This document shows, one piece after another, positions 51,262 through 63,040 of a DNA stretch of 64,000 bases. A model generated the notes under the pieces. That model was given only the letters and a program-made list of their open reading frames with translations, was not told where the DNA came from and ran no database searches. Made by a program: the position numbers and the translations under genes. The stretch comes from Pipra filicauda (lineage: Eukaryota > Chordata > Aves > Passeriformes > Pipridae). Location: NCBI RefSeq assembly GCF_003945595.2, contig NW_024104425.1, positions 420,873 to 484,872 of the forward strand, given 5' to 3'. The stretch's first letter is position 1. Every line of letters starts with the position of its first letter.

Positions 51262-51486
51262 TAGATTACATATTAGGGACAAATTCCTTACTGTGCGGGA
51301 AGTGAGGGACTGGAGCAGGTTGTCCAGAGAAGCTGTGCATCCCTGGAAGTGTTCAAGACCAGGGCGGATGGGGCTTTGAGCAACCTAGTCTAGTGGAAGG
51401 TGTCACTGCCTACAGCATGGAAGCATGGCACTAGATGATCTTTAAGGTCCCTTCCAAACCAAACCTTTCTATGATTCTGTGATTCA
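51262..51486 (+). mobile_element. CR1 LINE 3' end, plus strand
   Basis: ACTGGAGCAGGTTGTCCAGA, CATCCCTGGAAGTGTTCAAG, GAGCAACCTAGTCTAGTGG, TTTAAGGTCCCTTCCAAACC and a TTCTATGATTCTGTGATTC tail: the last residues of the ORF plus the 3' UTR of a CR1. A clear, little-decayed 3' end, antisense to the host gene. Confidence 0.93.
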
Positions 51487-52740
51487 GAGTGAACAAAACC
51501 AAATGCAATGTGAATTAATTAGTTTGGCCTTATTCAATATGCAGTATTATCAGTCAGACCAGCTACGTTATTTTTTAATGCATCAATTCTTAGGAACTAA
51601 CTCTGGACTGTAAACATTAGGTAAATTATTAATGAGTTATTCAAGTGCTACATGTTAATACCACTGTATCTGCTGCAGGATGGCTAGAGCTACATCTCTA
51701 AAGACACTGCTGTTGAAGATGGAACCAAAAAGCACGAAAGATTCTACATACACTTTCTTGTCTTGCTTGTCATTTAACAACCAGTGTTATCCTTCTGCTG
51801 GTGTTTAGGCTGAGGATGAACTGGGATATTAAATGGTACAGGTAGGATGGATTTAATTAGACCAAGAACTAAAGGAAGTAACAAAATGACATAAGGGACT
51901 AGAGGTGCAGATTTTAACTTTCTGAAGAATTATGTATATGGAAGGTGTTTCTTCCTCCTGTTTCAAGTCTGGGGTTTCTTTGGGTGCATGTTCTTTGTTT
52001 TGTTTTGTTTTGTCTTCTTTAAATATATTTTTGAAATCACAAACCACTTTCTTTTCCAAGGCTGCCAGCCGAAGCCTTGGCCCTCAAGCACACACACACA
52101 AGGTTATTTGCCTGGCAATGACTGCAGAATGGGTGGTGTCCCCTCCTCCTCAGGGGAGGGGCCATCCCTAGAGCTGGAACTGTAGCAGGGGAGGCAGCAG
52201 TCAGAAGACTGAGTTCAGACCAAGGTGAGTCTGAGACCCTGCACTGCTTGGTCAGCCTGAAGCCTTCTACTGTTGATAGCAAAAATCACATATTCAGTGC
52301 ACTACAAAAGTATTACCCTCCCTAACAGGTGCAGGAAACTGCCAGCCAGCTAATCAGTAGAGTATTTACCCTCTAACTGGAGAAAAAAAAAGAAAAAGCA
52401 ATCTTGTATATGCACTGAAGAATTTATGGTATCCTCTTTAGAAAGCAGATTATGCATCAACCTATTGCCTTGCTATACAAATCTGTATCTTGTTGATTTT
52501 ACTCATTCTGCTATGGAAAAATGTTCAGTTGTCATTTTGTTCAGAACACTGATTTACACGATAAAGAACCTCGTAAAGTTTCATCTGTCCTCAAAGCCCA
52601 CACAATCCAATAAGCCAAAAAGCTAGGGCTTTTAATCTTTTTCATTCATTCTACCATATTTTCAAATTTTGTTTTCTGTTCTGTTTTCATATTTTTGATT
52701 TTTATTCATTTATAAATATATTATTTTTAATTTTTATTTT
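51487..52740. other. Intron, unclassified
   Basis: No gene. A short (AC)n run is at about 52088-52101, and 52050-52260 is GC-richer without a recognisable element. Confidence 0.5.
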
Positions 52741-52880
52741 TATTTTGGCTGGTATAGAGTTATTTTTCTTCATAATTGCTTGCATGAGGCTATGTTTAGA
52801 ACTTGTGCTGAAAACAGTGTTGATAACACATCAGGGTTATAGTTATTTCCAAGCAGTGCTCACAGGGTCAAGGCCTTTTC

Positions 52881-53062
52881 AGGTTGTCCAGGAAAGTTTT
52901 GGATGCTCCATTCCTGGAAGTGTTCAAGGCAAGGTAGGATGGGGCTCTGAGCAACCTGGTCTAGTGGGACATGTCCTTGCCCATGGCAGGGGGGTTAGAA
53001 CTAGATGATCTTTAAATTCTCTTCCAACCCAAACTGTTCTATGATTCTGTGATTCTACAATT
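52881..53062 (+). mobile_element. CR1 3' end inserted in outer LTR, plus strand
   Basis: GGTTGTCCAGGAAAGTTTTG, CATTCCTGGAAGTGTTCAAG, GAGCAACCTGGTCTAGTGG, TAGATGATCTTTAAATTC and a TTCTATGATTCTGTGATTCT tail, with LTR sequence continuing on both sides (CAAGGCCTTTTC before, GCCCCACCAGAGAAGAGG after). Confidence 0.92.
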
Positions 53063-53355
53063 CACGCAATGCCCCACCAGAGAAGAGGCTGGGGGTGCAT
53101 GAGAAGTTGGGAGGGAACATGGATGGGACAGCTGACCCAAACTTACCCAAGAGATATCCCATACCACATGACATTGTACTCAGCAAGAAGAACTATGGGG
53201 GAGAAGGTGCAAGTCGGGGGAAATATTTGGAGTTGCTTTGCTTGTCTTCCCAAGTAACTGTAACACATGATGGAGCTGTGCTTTCCTGGAAACAGCTGTC
53301 TCCCAGTGGCCAGTAGTGAAAGAATTCATTCTTTTGCTTTGCCTGCATACATTAC

Positions 53356-53989
53356 TGTCCTAGTTAGGACAGCTGAGACCAGTTCATCATGGCATGGGTG
53401 TAACCCAAAACTGTGTATTCTATAGCCTTCCATGCCATTTCCCAGAAACTGTTGTGAATAGACTATTCGCACCCTCTACCCATAGAGCCTGACTCCTCAG
53501 GCTACAAACTAGGTGTTAAGAGGCCTGTGAGATAGGAGGATGCTCTTGTCCTCACACCCTTTGTGGAACTCCCCGCCCTGAGGGAAGCACTAAGCATTCC
53601 TGCCTGAACTGGAGGATATATAATCTTGGAGTCTTAGAACATTTTTCAACCCCTCGTGGGATCCAGAGGAAGGCTGCATCTCATCACTCTCAACCAGACT
53701 TAGACCATCACTGGACTGCAATCACCACTTTGACCAGACTGCAACCGCTCTCCCACCAGCAGGTTCTTCCCCTCTCCCTTTACTTTGGACTCAAGCGGGG
53801 CCCAAGGAACACCATGTTGTTCATGCCCCAGGGTACTGGGTTATACATTTGGGTTTTGTGGGTTAACACCAATTGTTTGTCTGTATGATTGTACTTACTG
53901 TATTATTGTAGTAAATTGTTATTCTGACTTATAATCTCTCCTTTGAGTTGAGTTCATTTCCCCTGCTGGTTAACTCTTAAACCAGCACA
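53356..53989 (+). mobile_element. Inner solo LTR (634 bp) with perfect 5 bp target-site duplication, plus strand
   Basis: Begins TGTCCTAGTTAGGACAG and ends CTTAAACCAGCACA. It is flanked by the perfect 5 bp duplication ATTAC (53351-53355 and 53990-53994), and outer-LTR sequence resumes after the second copy. A TATATAA box at about 53615 sits two thirds from the 3' end, supporting plus orientation. A 5 bp duplication is typical of class III (ERVL-like) and some class I elements. No internal viral genes remain. Confidence 0.88.
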
Positions 53990-54091
53990 ATTACTTTTTT
54001 CTTTTCCTATTGAACTGTCTTAATCTCAACCCAAAAGATTTTTCACTTTTACCCTTCCAATTCTGTCCTCCCTTTTCACTGGGATGCCCTA

Positions 54092-54683
54092 TTTCTGGGC
54101 TTGATTTCTTGGTTAACAGTTCAGACATCCTAGTTCCTAGGAAGTTCTTTCCAACACCACTGACTCCTGTCTGTCTGATCCTTCTCTCCAGTAGTGTTCT
54201 GCATAAGCTGCTGTCTCTTTTCTCACTGCCTTTTTCTCCTCTTTGCCATGCTGCTATGTGAAGGCTTCTCCCCTAAGTCTGCTCAGTTGTTGACTATCTT
54301 CTTTTGCCTTTCTTTTTTTAAAAGGGATGTATTAACTGAGTTTGACAAACAAGAGTGATTCTTTCTGTTACCAACATTTTTTTATGTGCTCTGATGAATG
54401 GATGCTATCATTCTATAGTACTCATTTTTGTTATTTTAAAATGCTGCTAGTGCTATCAGTAACACTGATTCATTTATAGTCCCACATCTCTTCTACCTGA
54501 CCTGTGATTGTAAAGCCTTACCTACTTATTTTACTGCCTTATTGCATAGTATCATTAAAAACTTTGAATATTTGAGTACTTTGAATGTTACAAAAATTAA
54601 GAGAGTACTGCTAATCTTGCATCATGAGTTATGTTTACTATTACTATTAATAAGCACATGGAAGATCGTTTTAAAAGGATATA
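54092..54683. other. Intron, unclassified
   Basis: Sequence after the outer LTR remnant; no element or exon recognised. Confidence 0.5.
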
Positions 54684-55362
54684 GAATCATAGAATCACAG
54701 AATCAGCTGGGTTGGAAGGGACCTCCGAGATCATCAAGTCCAACCCTTGATCCACTACCGCTGCGGTTACTAGGCCATGGCTCTAAGTGCCACATCCAGT
54801 CTCTTTTTAAAAATCTCCAGGGACGGAGAATCCACTACTTCCCTGGGCAGCCCGTTCCAATGTCTGATCACTCTCTCTGTAAAGAAATTCTTCCTAATAT
54901 CTAACCTAAACCTCCCCTGGCACAACTTGAGACCATGCCCTCTTGTCTTGCTGATAGTTGCCTGGGAAAAGAGACCAACCCCCACCTGGCTACAACCTCC
55001 TGTCAGGGAGTTGTAGAGAGTGATGAGGTCTCCCCTGAGCCTCCTCTTCTCCAGGCTGAACAACCCCAGCTCCCTCAGCCTCTCCTCATAGCACTTGTGC
55101 TCAAGTCCCTTCACCAGCCTTGTTGCTCTTCTCTGGACCTGCTCCAGCACCTCAATATCCTTCCTGAACTGAGGGGCCCAGAACTGGACACAGTACTCCA
55201 GGTGTGGCCTCACCAGCGCTGAGTACAGGGAAAGAATCACTTCCTTGGACCTACTGGCCACACTGTTCCTGATCCAGGCCAGGATACCATTGGCCTTCTT
55301 GGCCACCTGGGCACACTGCTGGCTCATGTTCAGCTTCTTGTCAATCCGGATATTCTCTTAAT
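54684..55362 (-). mobile_element. Best-preserved CR1 3' end, minus strand
   Basis: On the minus strand, the frame 54770-55327 is open for 185 codons and covers the CR1 RT C-terminal domain: [20 protein letters not shown], then [76 protein letters not shown] and [20 protein letters not shown]. The 3' end is complete (ATAGAATCATAGAATCACAG on the plus strand). Lack of stops suggests the youngest CR1 in this window. It is 5' truncated, with no RT catalytic domain, and lies in the same sense as the host gene. Confidence 0.95.
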
Positions 55363-58300
55363 CTCTCTAAATCGTTTACACTCATAAGAGATGTGCATGT
55401 GCACTTATGTACAGAGGCTGGTTTTAGGAGATTCTCTTAAGCAAAGCTGTAGAAGGGCTGTAGTTATTGATGCAGTCCCACAACCAAGGATATAAACTGT
55501 TACAATGTATTTATGCATTTGTGTATATATAATTGTGATTGGAGGCTTATACATATGAATATTTAATGAATTGTGATTTTTTTGACTATTTTTGACTAAG
55601 TAGATAAAATATTGAAACATTTCTAATGTGAATATACTTGATACGTTTTGGTTATTTGGCTCTAAGTTCAGTGCACATAAGTTATATTTGTTTTTCTGTG
55701 ATCGTGATCAGTGTACTGGAACATTTTCAAGATATTTACATTCTCAGAACACTGTTCTATTACGTTTATAAATAATTGTGAGTCAAAATTAAAACAAGAA
55801 CTCTTTGAAATGCATCAAAATTCCCAGGGTCTCTTTCTCCCTGAAGAGTGCTAAAAGATCTCCTGTGTTAATGGCTTGTTCAGAATTAGGAGAATTATTC
55901 TGAAAAATAAACTAAATCAATCAACAATCACTATCTACCCTGCACTGAACTTTCTGCCTGTTGTGCAGGCAAGACCATCAATGTCTGGGATGGATTCCAA
56001 ATGAACCATGGGTTAAAAGCAATTTGCAAACTATTTAAACTTTATTTGTAGCTCCTGATCTGAACTGCTGCACATAAATGAAATGTATAATCATGAATGT
56101 ATAGACCAATAATTTTTCCACATAGTAATGGACAAGGCAATTCTAAATTGAAATGGTGTGGTAAAAGACCGGAACGTATTACAGTCTTTAATTATACAAT
56201 GATTCTTTAATACCATACATTTCTAAAAATAATATATTTTATTCCTTTCATTCAAATTTACTTGTGGGAATGCTGGTCTCTCTAGTTGTATATGCAATGA
56301 GCTTTTTCAACATATAAAGTTTAATCAGCCTTTTGTTCTTTTGAAAGAATGTGAAAAGATTTTTTTCAAATGATAGACTGACATAAAAAGAAAAGAGACT
56401 TTGCTTTCAAATGGCACAATCCTATATTTTCATGACCTTGATTCATTGCTACATGGATGAAGTTAAAGACAGGATAGTGCTGAAAGGTGCACTATCTGTT
56501 AACTTCAGAGTGATTAATGACAAGACAAGTTATCAGGTATCTCAGAGTTGAGAACCCATTAACTTGGGAGAAATCTGAGAAGCCAGAGGGAAGAAATAAG
56601 TCATAGTAACAAAAGGAGATGAAGAAGAAATGCAGTTGTCTTGACTACAGATTGATATGCTCCTGTAGCCATGCTTAGTGTCAAAAGGAATTTCAGATTA
56701 CTACTCATGTACACTCTGTTTTTACATTCAAATAAATTACTCCAAGTTAACAGTAAGCAGTTGACCTAAGTGCTTAAGTAAGAGAAAAATAACAGATGCC
56801 AGTAGCAAACTCAAGAAATTTTTCTCTAGAGTGAGATCATAAAACCAACAAGAACAATTCAAATACAGGAATATTTTAATATATATACTAATTTTTCCCC
56901 ATTAACATAATTAAAAAAGAAATCTAGACTGTATTGAAGAGAATTGCAAGTGTACAATATATTTTAAATCAATAAAACATATGCATAATTTCTTTTCTAC
57001 AGACTCTATAGAGTGTTCAGTCTACTCAATGCAATGTCTTAAAACTATTACAAATTTACCTTCTGCAAGGATATCCATCGAATAAAATAAAAATATTTGG
57101 AATTAATTAATCTCAACAGGAAATATATGAAATTTGCTTTCCACTTTTAACTTCTCTATGTTTGCAGTGATTTACATAATTAAAAAAAAAAAAACCAAAA
57201 CACTTTATTCCTCACATAGCACAGCATTTCTCTACAGTGTTGAACTGTAGAATGAACTCCATGTATGATTTCTTGCATTAATAGGCATCCACAAAAGTTT
57301 CTGTAATGTATAAAAGTTTAACACAATATATAATAAATGCTTTCTGTGTTTCGAATAAAAAGGGTTTCAGGAAAACTTCTGGTTATGGTTTCTTTTAATA
57401 AACCAATAGCAACAAAAACCCACTGATATAAGCAAAGCATTCTTTAGTTGTCAAGTGTTGATAAAATGGTGCCTACTAAGTGATCTTTTACAAAATTAAT
57501 TGAGTAGAGAATACCCGCTGGCTTTAAAGGACAATACTAACAGTAAGACGCTGTGAAACTGTAGCTTTTTGTACTGAACACTTATTAAGCTCTTTATTCC
57601 TGCAGCGAAATAGATTTCTTTTGGACAAATCAAGTGATGAGTGTATGCCTACCTTCTATATCAACATACAGTCATGGAACAGCACAGGCTAGAGTGATCA
57701 GGTCTTTCATGGACAAATCACGGCAGTGACAAGTCTAAGCATGGAAGACTCTGTGGGTATGGAGGGGAAGGAGAGACTGTAGCCTAGAGCTTATGGAAAC
57801 TTCTATGTTGGTGGTAGAACTTTGGGAAATAAGTCTCTACACAAATTGTGATAAAATACCCTCTGAAAAGCCACCACCTAATCATCAAGGCATCCACACT
57901 CTATAGGTATAATGATTTTGGTATTCTATATTCATCTAATATGCAGTTGCCGTATTTGGGCTCAAGCCTCCCCAGTTTGGTGTGTTTACTACCTGTTTTC
58001 AGTGTTGTAACTGAGATAGCAGAGCTAAATGACTTCTATTCACTTCCGATTGAAGTAACATACAGCAAGGACATCAGCTTATCTATTTTTTCACACTCCA
58101 AAGCTACATACCAATGCTCAGTGAAGATACAAGAAATAGGAGCTTCTCTAAATTCCCTCAAAAGTTTGACAAGCTATAAAAGAGTAGAGAAATTCTTGTA
58201 TATGATTCGGAAAGAATTCACTCCATGAGAAGCAACAGTTATGGAAAATCACAGTTAATTTTAATAAAACTGAGCTATACTCACTTAGTGTGGAGAAGGT

Positions 58301-59198
58301 TATATTACTTTCACAAAAACTTACTGCACAATGCTTGTCAGTTTAGTTCACAGAATTTTGTCTTGTGGTTAAAACATATATATCCAGAAATTATCTTTAT
58401 ATAGAAACACAATTCCAATCATCTAATACTATTGGTGAACTGGAGAGAAGAGTGAGGAACTAAATTGTTTTAAAAAGACTTAATAATTACTAAATGGATA
58501 TAATTATATCAAGTTAACTTGTTGTAAATGATGCAATCACAAAGTAAAAAAATGCATTCGAAATTTAAGTAGAGAAATAAATGTAGTTTGTCTAGTTTGT
58601 TGTTGGTTGTGTTTTTTTCATGAAACTAAGCAAAAGCTTAAGCCTTTTGTTCCTGTTTTCCAATAAAACCATGGTTATCACGCAACTGCAATTCGGTCCA
58701 TTCGAAACATATTTCTTGCATTTCTAAATGTGTATTCATTTACAGAATGCTGTTTGACTTGGGGTTTTCAATTTTTTGTAAATGATCACTGAAATAAATT
58801 CCTAAAATTATGTTGGTCACACTGAAACATAAGTTTGACACAAATGAGAGTCTATAATTAGAAATTTTTGAAATTTGTTTAGAACAGCCTTTTGCTATGG
58901 ATGGATTTCAAAATACTGCAGAAAAGTAGGATGCAATCCAGTGAAAGTATAGAGTGTACAATTGGATAAGAATACTCATCTATGCAATAACCAATTAAAT
59001 AACAGTATTTAGAAATTAGTTTCAAGCATTTAGAGCATTGATATAAAATATGAATCAGTAATTTTTTGCAGTTGCAAAATGTACTTGTCTGAATGGAAAT
59101 ATTTTCTATATAAATAAAAAAAGTATTTTCTGTAACCTGTGAAATGTTTTCTCCTCTACTTTTTTTCATTTAGTCACAGATTCTAATTTTGTGTCATC
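55363..59198. other. AT-rich intron, no gene seen
   Basis: No element or exon recognised. The plus frame at 57848-58228 (126 codons) matches no domain I know and lacks supporting context. Confidence 0.5.
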
Positions 59199-59675
59199 AA
59201 ATCATAGAATGGTTTGGGTTGGAAGGGACCTCTAAAGGTCTTCTAGTCCTCTCTTCTAGTCCAACTCCCCTGCAACAAGAAGGGATATCTTTAATAAGAT
59301 CAGGTTTCTTAAAGACCTGTCCAACCTGGCCTTGAATATTTCTAAGATCTGCCACGTCTCTGGGCAATATGTTCCAGTGTTTCAGCAACCTAATCATAAA
59401 ATTGTTTTTCCTTGTATCTAGTCTGTTGTATGTACCCTGCTTTAGCTTAAAATCATTACTTATCACTACAGGCCCTACTAAAGAGTCTGTCCCCATCTTT
59501 CTTATATGCCCCCTTTAGGTACTGGAAGGCTGCTCTAAGGTCTCCCTGGACCTTTCTCTTCTCCAGGCTGAACAACCTCAAGTCTCTCAGACTTTCCTCA
59601 TAGTAGAGGTGCTCCATCTCCCTGAACGTTTTTTGTGGCTCTCCTCTGGAGTCACTCCAACAGATCTGTGTCTGA
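59199..59675 (-). mobile_element. CR1 LINE 3' fragment, minus strand
   Basis: Low end ATCATAGAATGGTTTGGGTT and GGAAGGGACCTCTAAAGGTC (complement of a CR1 tail). The minus frame shows RLDTRKNNFMIRLLKHWNILPRDV, a short-ending CR1 subtype like the 14 kb copy. High end GAGTCACTCCAACAGATCTG. Several frame breaks. Confidence 0.9.
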
Positions 59676-62466
59676 CTGCTGAATACTGGTTAGAAATTAA
59701 GGCAGCAGTGATACTTTGTGAAGTCCTACAGGCTCAGAAACTGGCCTTATCCCTATGTTGCATTGTTGCAGTTCTGAACAATGGACGCATATGACAGGTT
59801 TTAAATGACTCAAATTTGTAGAGGTTTCTGCAATTTCTATCAAACATGAGAAAATTATACTAATTCACCATATCCAGACAAGCAATTTGCACTTTACTGC
59901 CCACTTTTTTTCAAGTGGCTATATGAATAGATAATCAAAAGCCATAGACAGGAAAATTGGAATGGGAATATGCAATTTTTTTCTTACTATGATCATATAA
60001 TGTCAATATATTTTCTAATGCAGTACTGCACTATTCCTTTTTTTCTTGACTATACTAACTCCAGCAGTGCAGAAAAGTAGAAAAATTACACGCCAGTGCC
60101 ATAGTTAGAGTTTAGAAATGCTTGGCCAGCAAGTCTTACCTGGAAGACTTTGGCTTGCCAAGCTGGAGGAAGAAAAAGAGCAATATGTGATTGCTGTGAT
60201 ATGATAAATTGGTTCAGGAACTGAATGAGAACTTAAGGAACAGCTGTTAATGTTACAAAGAGCCAGCTGGTTATTTTACTACTATTGAGGCAATATATTC
60301 ACTACTGATGAAAGAACAAAGGAGGTCAGAAAACTGTATCTTTAGTGTCACAAAGTTGATGGCATGAAATGGCAAATCCTTGAGTTCTTGTTTAGAGAAA
60401 GAACCTAGATAAGCCTAGCTCTAGGGAAGAAAATAAAAATAATATCCTACTGAGTTTCAGGACACTGCTCATCATTAATATAATACTTCAACCAGCTGAG
60501 AAGCAAAAATTATGTCTTCATATATAGTCTAGGAATAGCAATTTGCTAGTTAGATCACTGTGAGGCAATTTAGAATTTGCAGATGTCAAAATTACCTATG
60601 TATCATGCAGTTTGCTTGCCAGATATCAACCTGTAGGGTGCTATATGTCACATGATGCTTGACAATTGCAATTTAAATACCAATTGTAACACATTAAAGA
60701 GTTCAGATTCAGTTACTCAGAAGAACAGAGAAGAAGTTAATGAAAGCCATTCTTAATGCTGTTTAGTTTCTTAAAAGATCAAATTGAAAAGGTCAAGTAA
60801 TCAAGCTATGTACAAGCACCTAAAAGACAATAAAAATACCACTTATATAACAAATATAAAAGATAACACAGAGTTTTAAGCTACAAATCTTGTCAAACCG
60901 GCCTACATTTATGAAGGAAAAACAAGTCTTTTAATGACACTTATATTAAATTTATTAGTGAATTTGATATTGCTTTTCATGAATAGTTGAAGAAAACATG
61001 ATCTGTTTCTATCTCAGTTAGATTACTTGTTCTATTTAAAAAACATGGGAAAAAGAAAATCAATCATTACAGAAACTCCTGCTTAAAGAACAAGAAGAAT
61101 CAAACTTTTAATTAACATTAGTTACAAAGACAATTTGAATGAATCTCTGTTCAGTTTAAGAAAAAAAAGTACAAGACTTTCTTTCAAGTACAAGAAAGAT
61201 TTCAAGATTTTCCTTCTAAGAAAATCCTATAATAGTGTGAATGATCAAAACAGAATAACCCTTTCCATAGACTGGGTCAGCATGGACTTCTGCATGCTGT
61301 TTGGAGGACTATTCAATACTGTACAAGTTGGGGTTACCAGAATTTATAAGCTTATAAGATTATCTATACTATTTTATCTTTTTGCATTTTGTTAGCCCTG
61401 ATAGATATAATTTTAAATTATCACGTAACATGAGACTTTACAGAGTCTGAGTGCCTTTCTTTCTGGGGTCTTAACAGACTAGCACCTACTGGTAAAAAGT
61501 ACATTCCTGCTAGGAAGTGCTACAAAAAATAGTGAGGGACACTGACTAGAAATCACATAGCACTTATCTTCTTGTAGCTTAACAAATGAAAATATTTTTT
61601 CTTATTAGGAATGTTACAGGTATGAATGATCCAGCACTGGAGAAGAGGGAGCAAGTATGTGATACTGGGATGAAGTTAATATTAGATTTTTTTTTTTTTT
61701 TTAGTCAGGATGCAAGTCAGGAGGAATGCACTACCTCAGACGATGTTCCTTGTTTTGTCAAAGGGAAATGTGAGATATGTTGAGGTTCTTTTTAAAATAA
61801 TTTCATCAGAACACTGTTTAAGTATAAACGTAGCACAAAGATGGAGTAAAATATAAAAACTGGCAAACAAGCAGCTGCTTACCATAAATGAAAGTTTTAA
61901 AATGCTAATGAAGGAAAGTATAAATGTCAACAAAATGCAAAATGGTATCACATCGAACATCTTTTCAATGGCTTTAAATTATATATGCCCCTATGATGGT
62001 GCTATTGTACAACATTTCAATGGATATGATCAAATTCTGTCAACTGATGGAAGAGAAATCCTGAATCCCTGGTGCAAAGCGAACAATTCAGTACCATTAA
62101 ATCACTCATCTATCATTTCTGACAAAACGCTAAATGAAACTTAAGCCACCCATCAAGAAGCAGATAGTAGCAGTACCACCTTTGTGATACGGTTAAAGCT
62201 ACTGAACAGCTGCAATGGAGTTATTCAACAGAAACTTGCAGCATTCCCACCAAAATAGAGAAATATAGGAGATGTTAATGACTCAGAAAGGCTGCTATTG
62301 ACAAAGGTCATATAAGGAAAATATTTATATCTTCAAATAGAAAAATTACTTCTTAGGCATTAAAATGATCATATTGATTCTCTTGGTAATAAAAACATTA
62401 CAAGGAGAATTATGCTTGACAGTGCTGATCCTAATAAACTTCTCACTAATCTGTTCAGTTTCTGAT
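59676..62466. other. AT-rich intron, no gene seen
   Basis: No recognised element. A T run of 16 lies near 61687-61702. Confidence 0.55.
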
Positions 62467-63040
62467 TTTACTGGTTTGGTCTGGAATCAAGTTAATTTTA
62501 TTCATAGTAGTTAGTATGGCGCTGTGTTTTGGATTTGTGATGAAAAGAGTTCTGATAATTCAGGCATGATTTTGCTTACACAGAGCACCAAAACCTTTTC
62601 TGCTCCTCGTCCCATCCCACCAACGAGGAGGCTGGGTGTGCAAAAGGAGTTGGGAGGGGACACGGCAAGAACAGCTGAGTTGAATTGACCAAAGTGATAT
62701 TTCATACCATATGGCATCACGCTCAGCAACAAAAAACTGAGAAGGAGGAAGATGAGGATGTTTGGAGTGATGGTGTTTGTCTTAACAAGTAAACATTATG
62801 TGTGATGAGGCCTTGCTTTCCTGGGGATGGCTGAACACCTGCCTGCCCATGAGAAGTGGTGAATGAATTCCTTGTTTTGCTTTGCTTGTGTGCACAGCTT
62901 TACCTTTACATATTAAACTGTCTTTATCTCAACCCATGAGGTTTCTCACTTTTACCCTTTTGATTCTCTTCTCCATCCTGCTCGTGGGGAGTGAACAAGG
63001 CTGGTAGTGCTTTCCTGCCTACTGGGGTTAAACCACAACA
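62467..63040 (+). mobile_element. Solo LTR (574 bp), plus strand
   Basis: Begins TTTACTGGTTTGG (the second base of the TG end is mutated) and ends GGGGTTAAACCACAACA. Flanks CTGAT (62462-62466) and CGGAT (63041-63045) match at four of five positions, as for a slightly decayed 5 bp target-site duplication. Internal stretches are TTTTGGATTTGTGATGAAAA, CGAGGAGGCTGGGTGTGC, TGGCTGAACACCTGCCTGCC and CATATTAAACTGTCTTTATC, where ATTAAA is the likely polyadenylation signal. This is the complete copy of the family also seen at 18.9 and 52.7 kb. Antisense to the host gene; no viral genes remain. Confidence 0.88.

Larger units (their letters stand above)
52741..54091 (+). mobile_element. Outer LTR, interrupted by a CR1 and by a second LTR, plus strand
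   Basis: Three pieces of one LTR of the same family as 62467-63040. Piece 1, 52741-52880, has GGCTGGTATAGAGTTATTTT and AAAACAGTGTTGATAACACA. Piece 2, 53063-53350, has GAGGCTGGGGGTGCATGAGA and AAGTTGGGAGGG, and CTTCCCAAGTAACTG. Piece 3, 53995-54091, has GAACTGTCTTAATCTCAACC. The usual 3' end (AAACCACAACA) is not found after piece 3, so the LTR is 3' truncated or diverged there. Order of events: this LTR first, then the CR1 and the inner LTR. Confidence 0.85.

Noticed and set aside
54777..55222. Plus-strand frames opposite the CR1 ORF
   Set aside because: Shadows of the minus-strand CR1 reading frame.
57848..58228. 126-codon plus frame
   Set aside because: No recognisable domain, no splice or promoter context, AT-rich composition; most likely chance.
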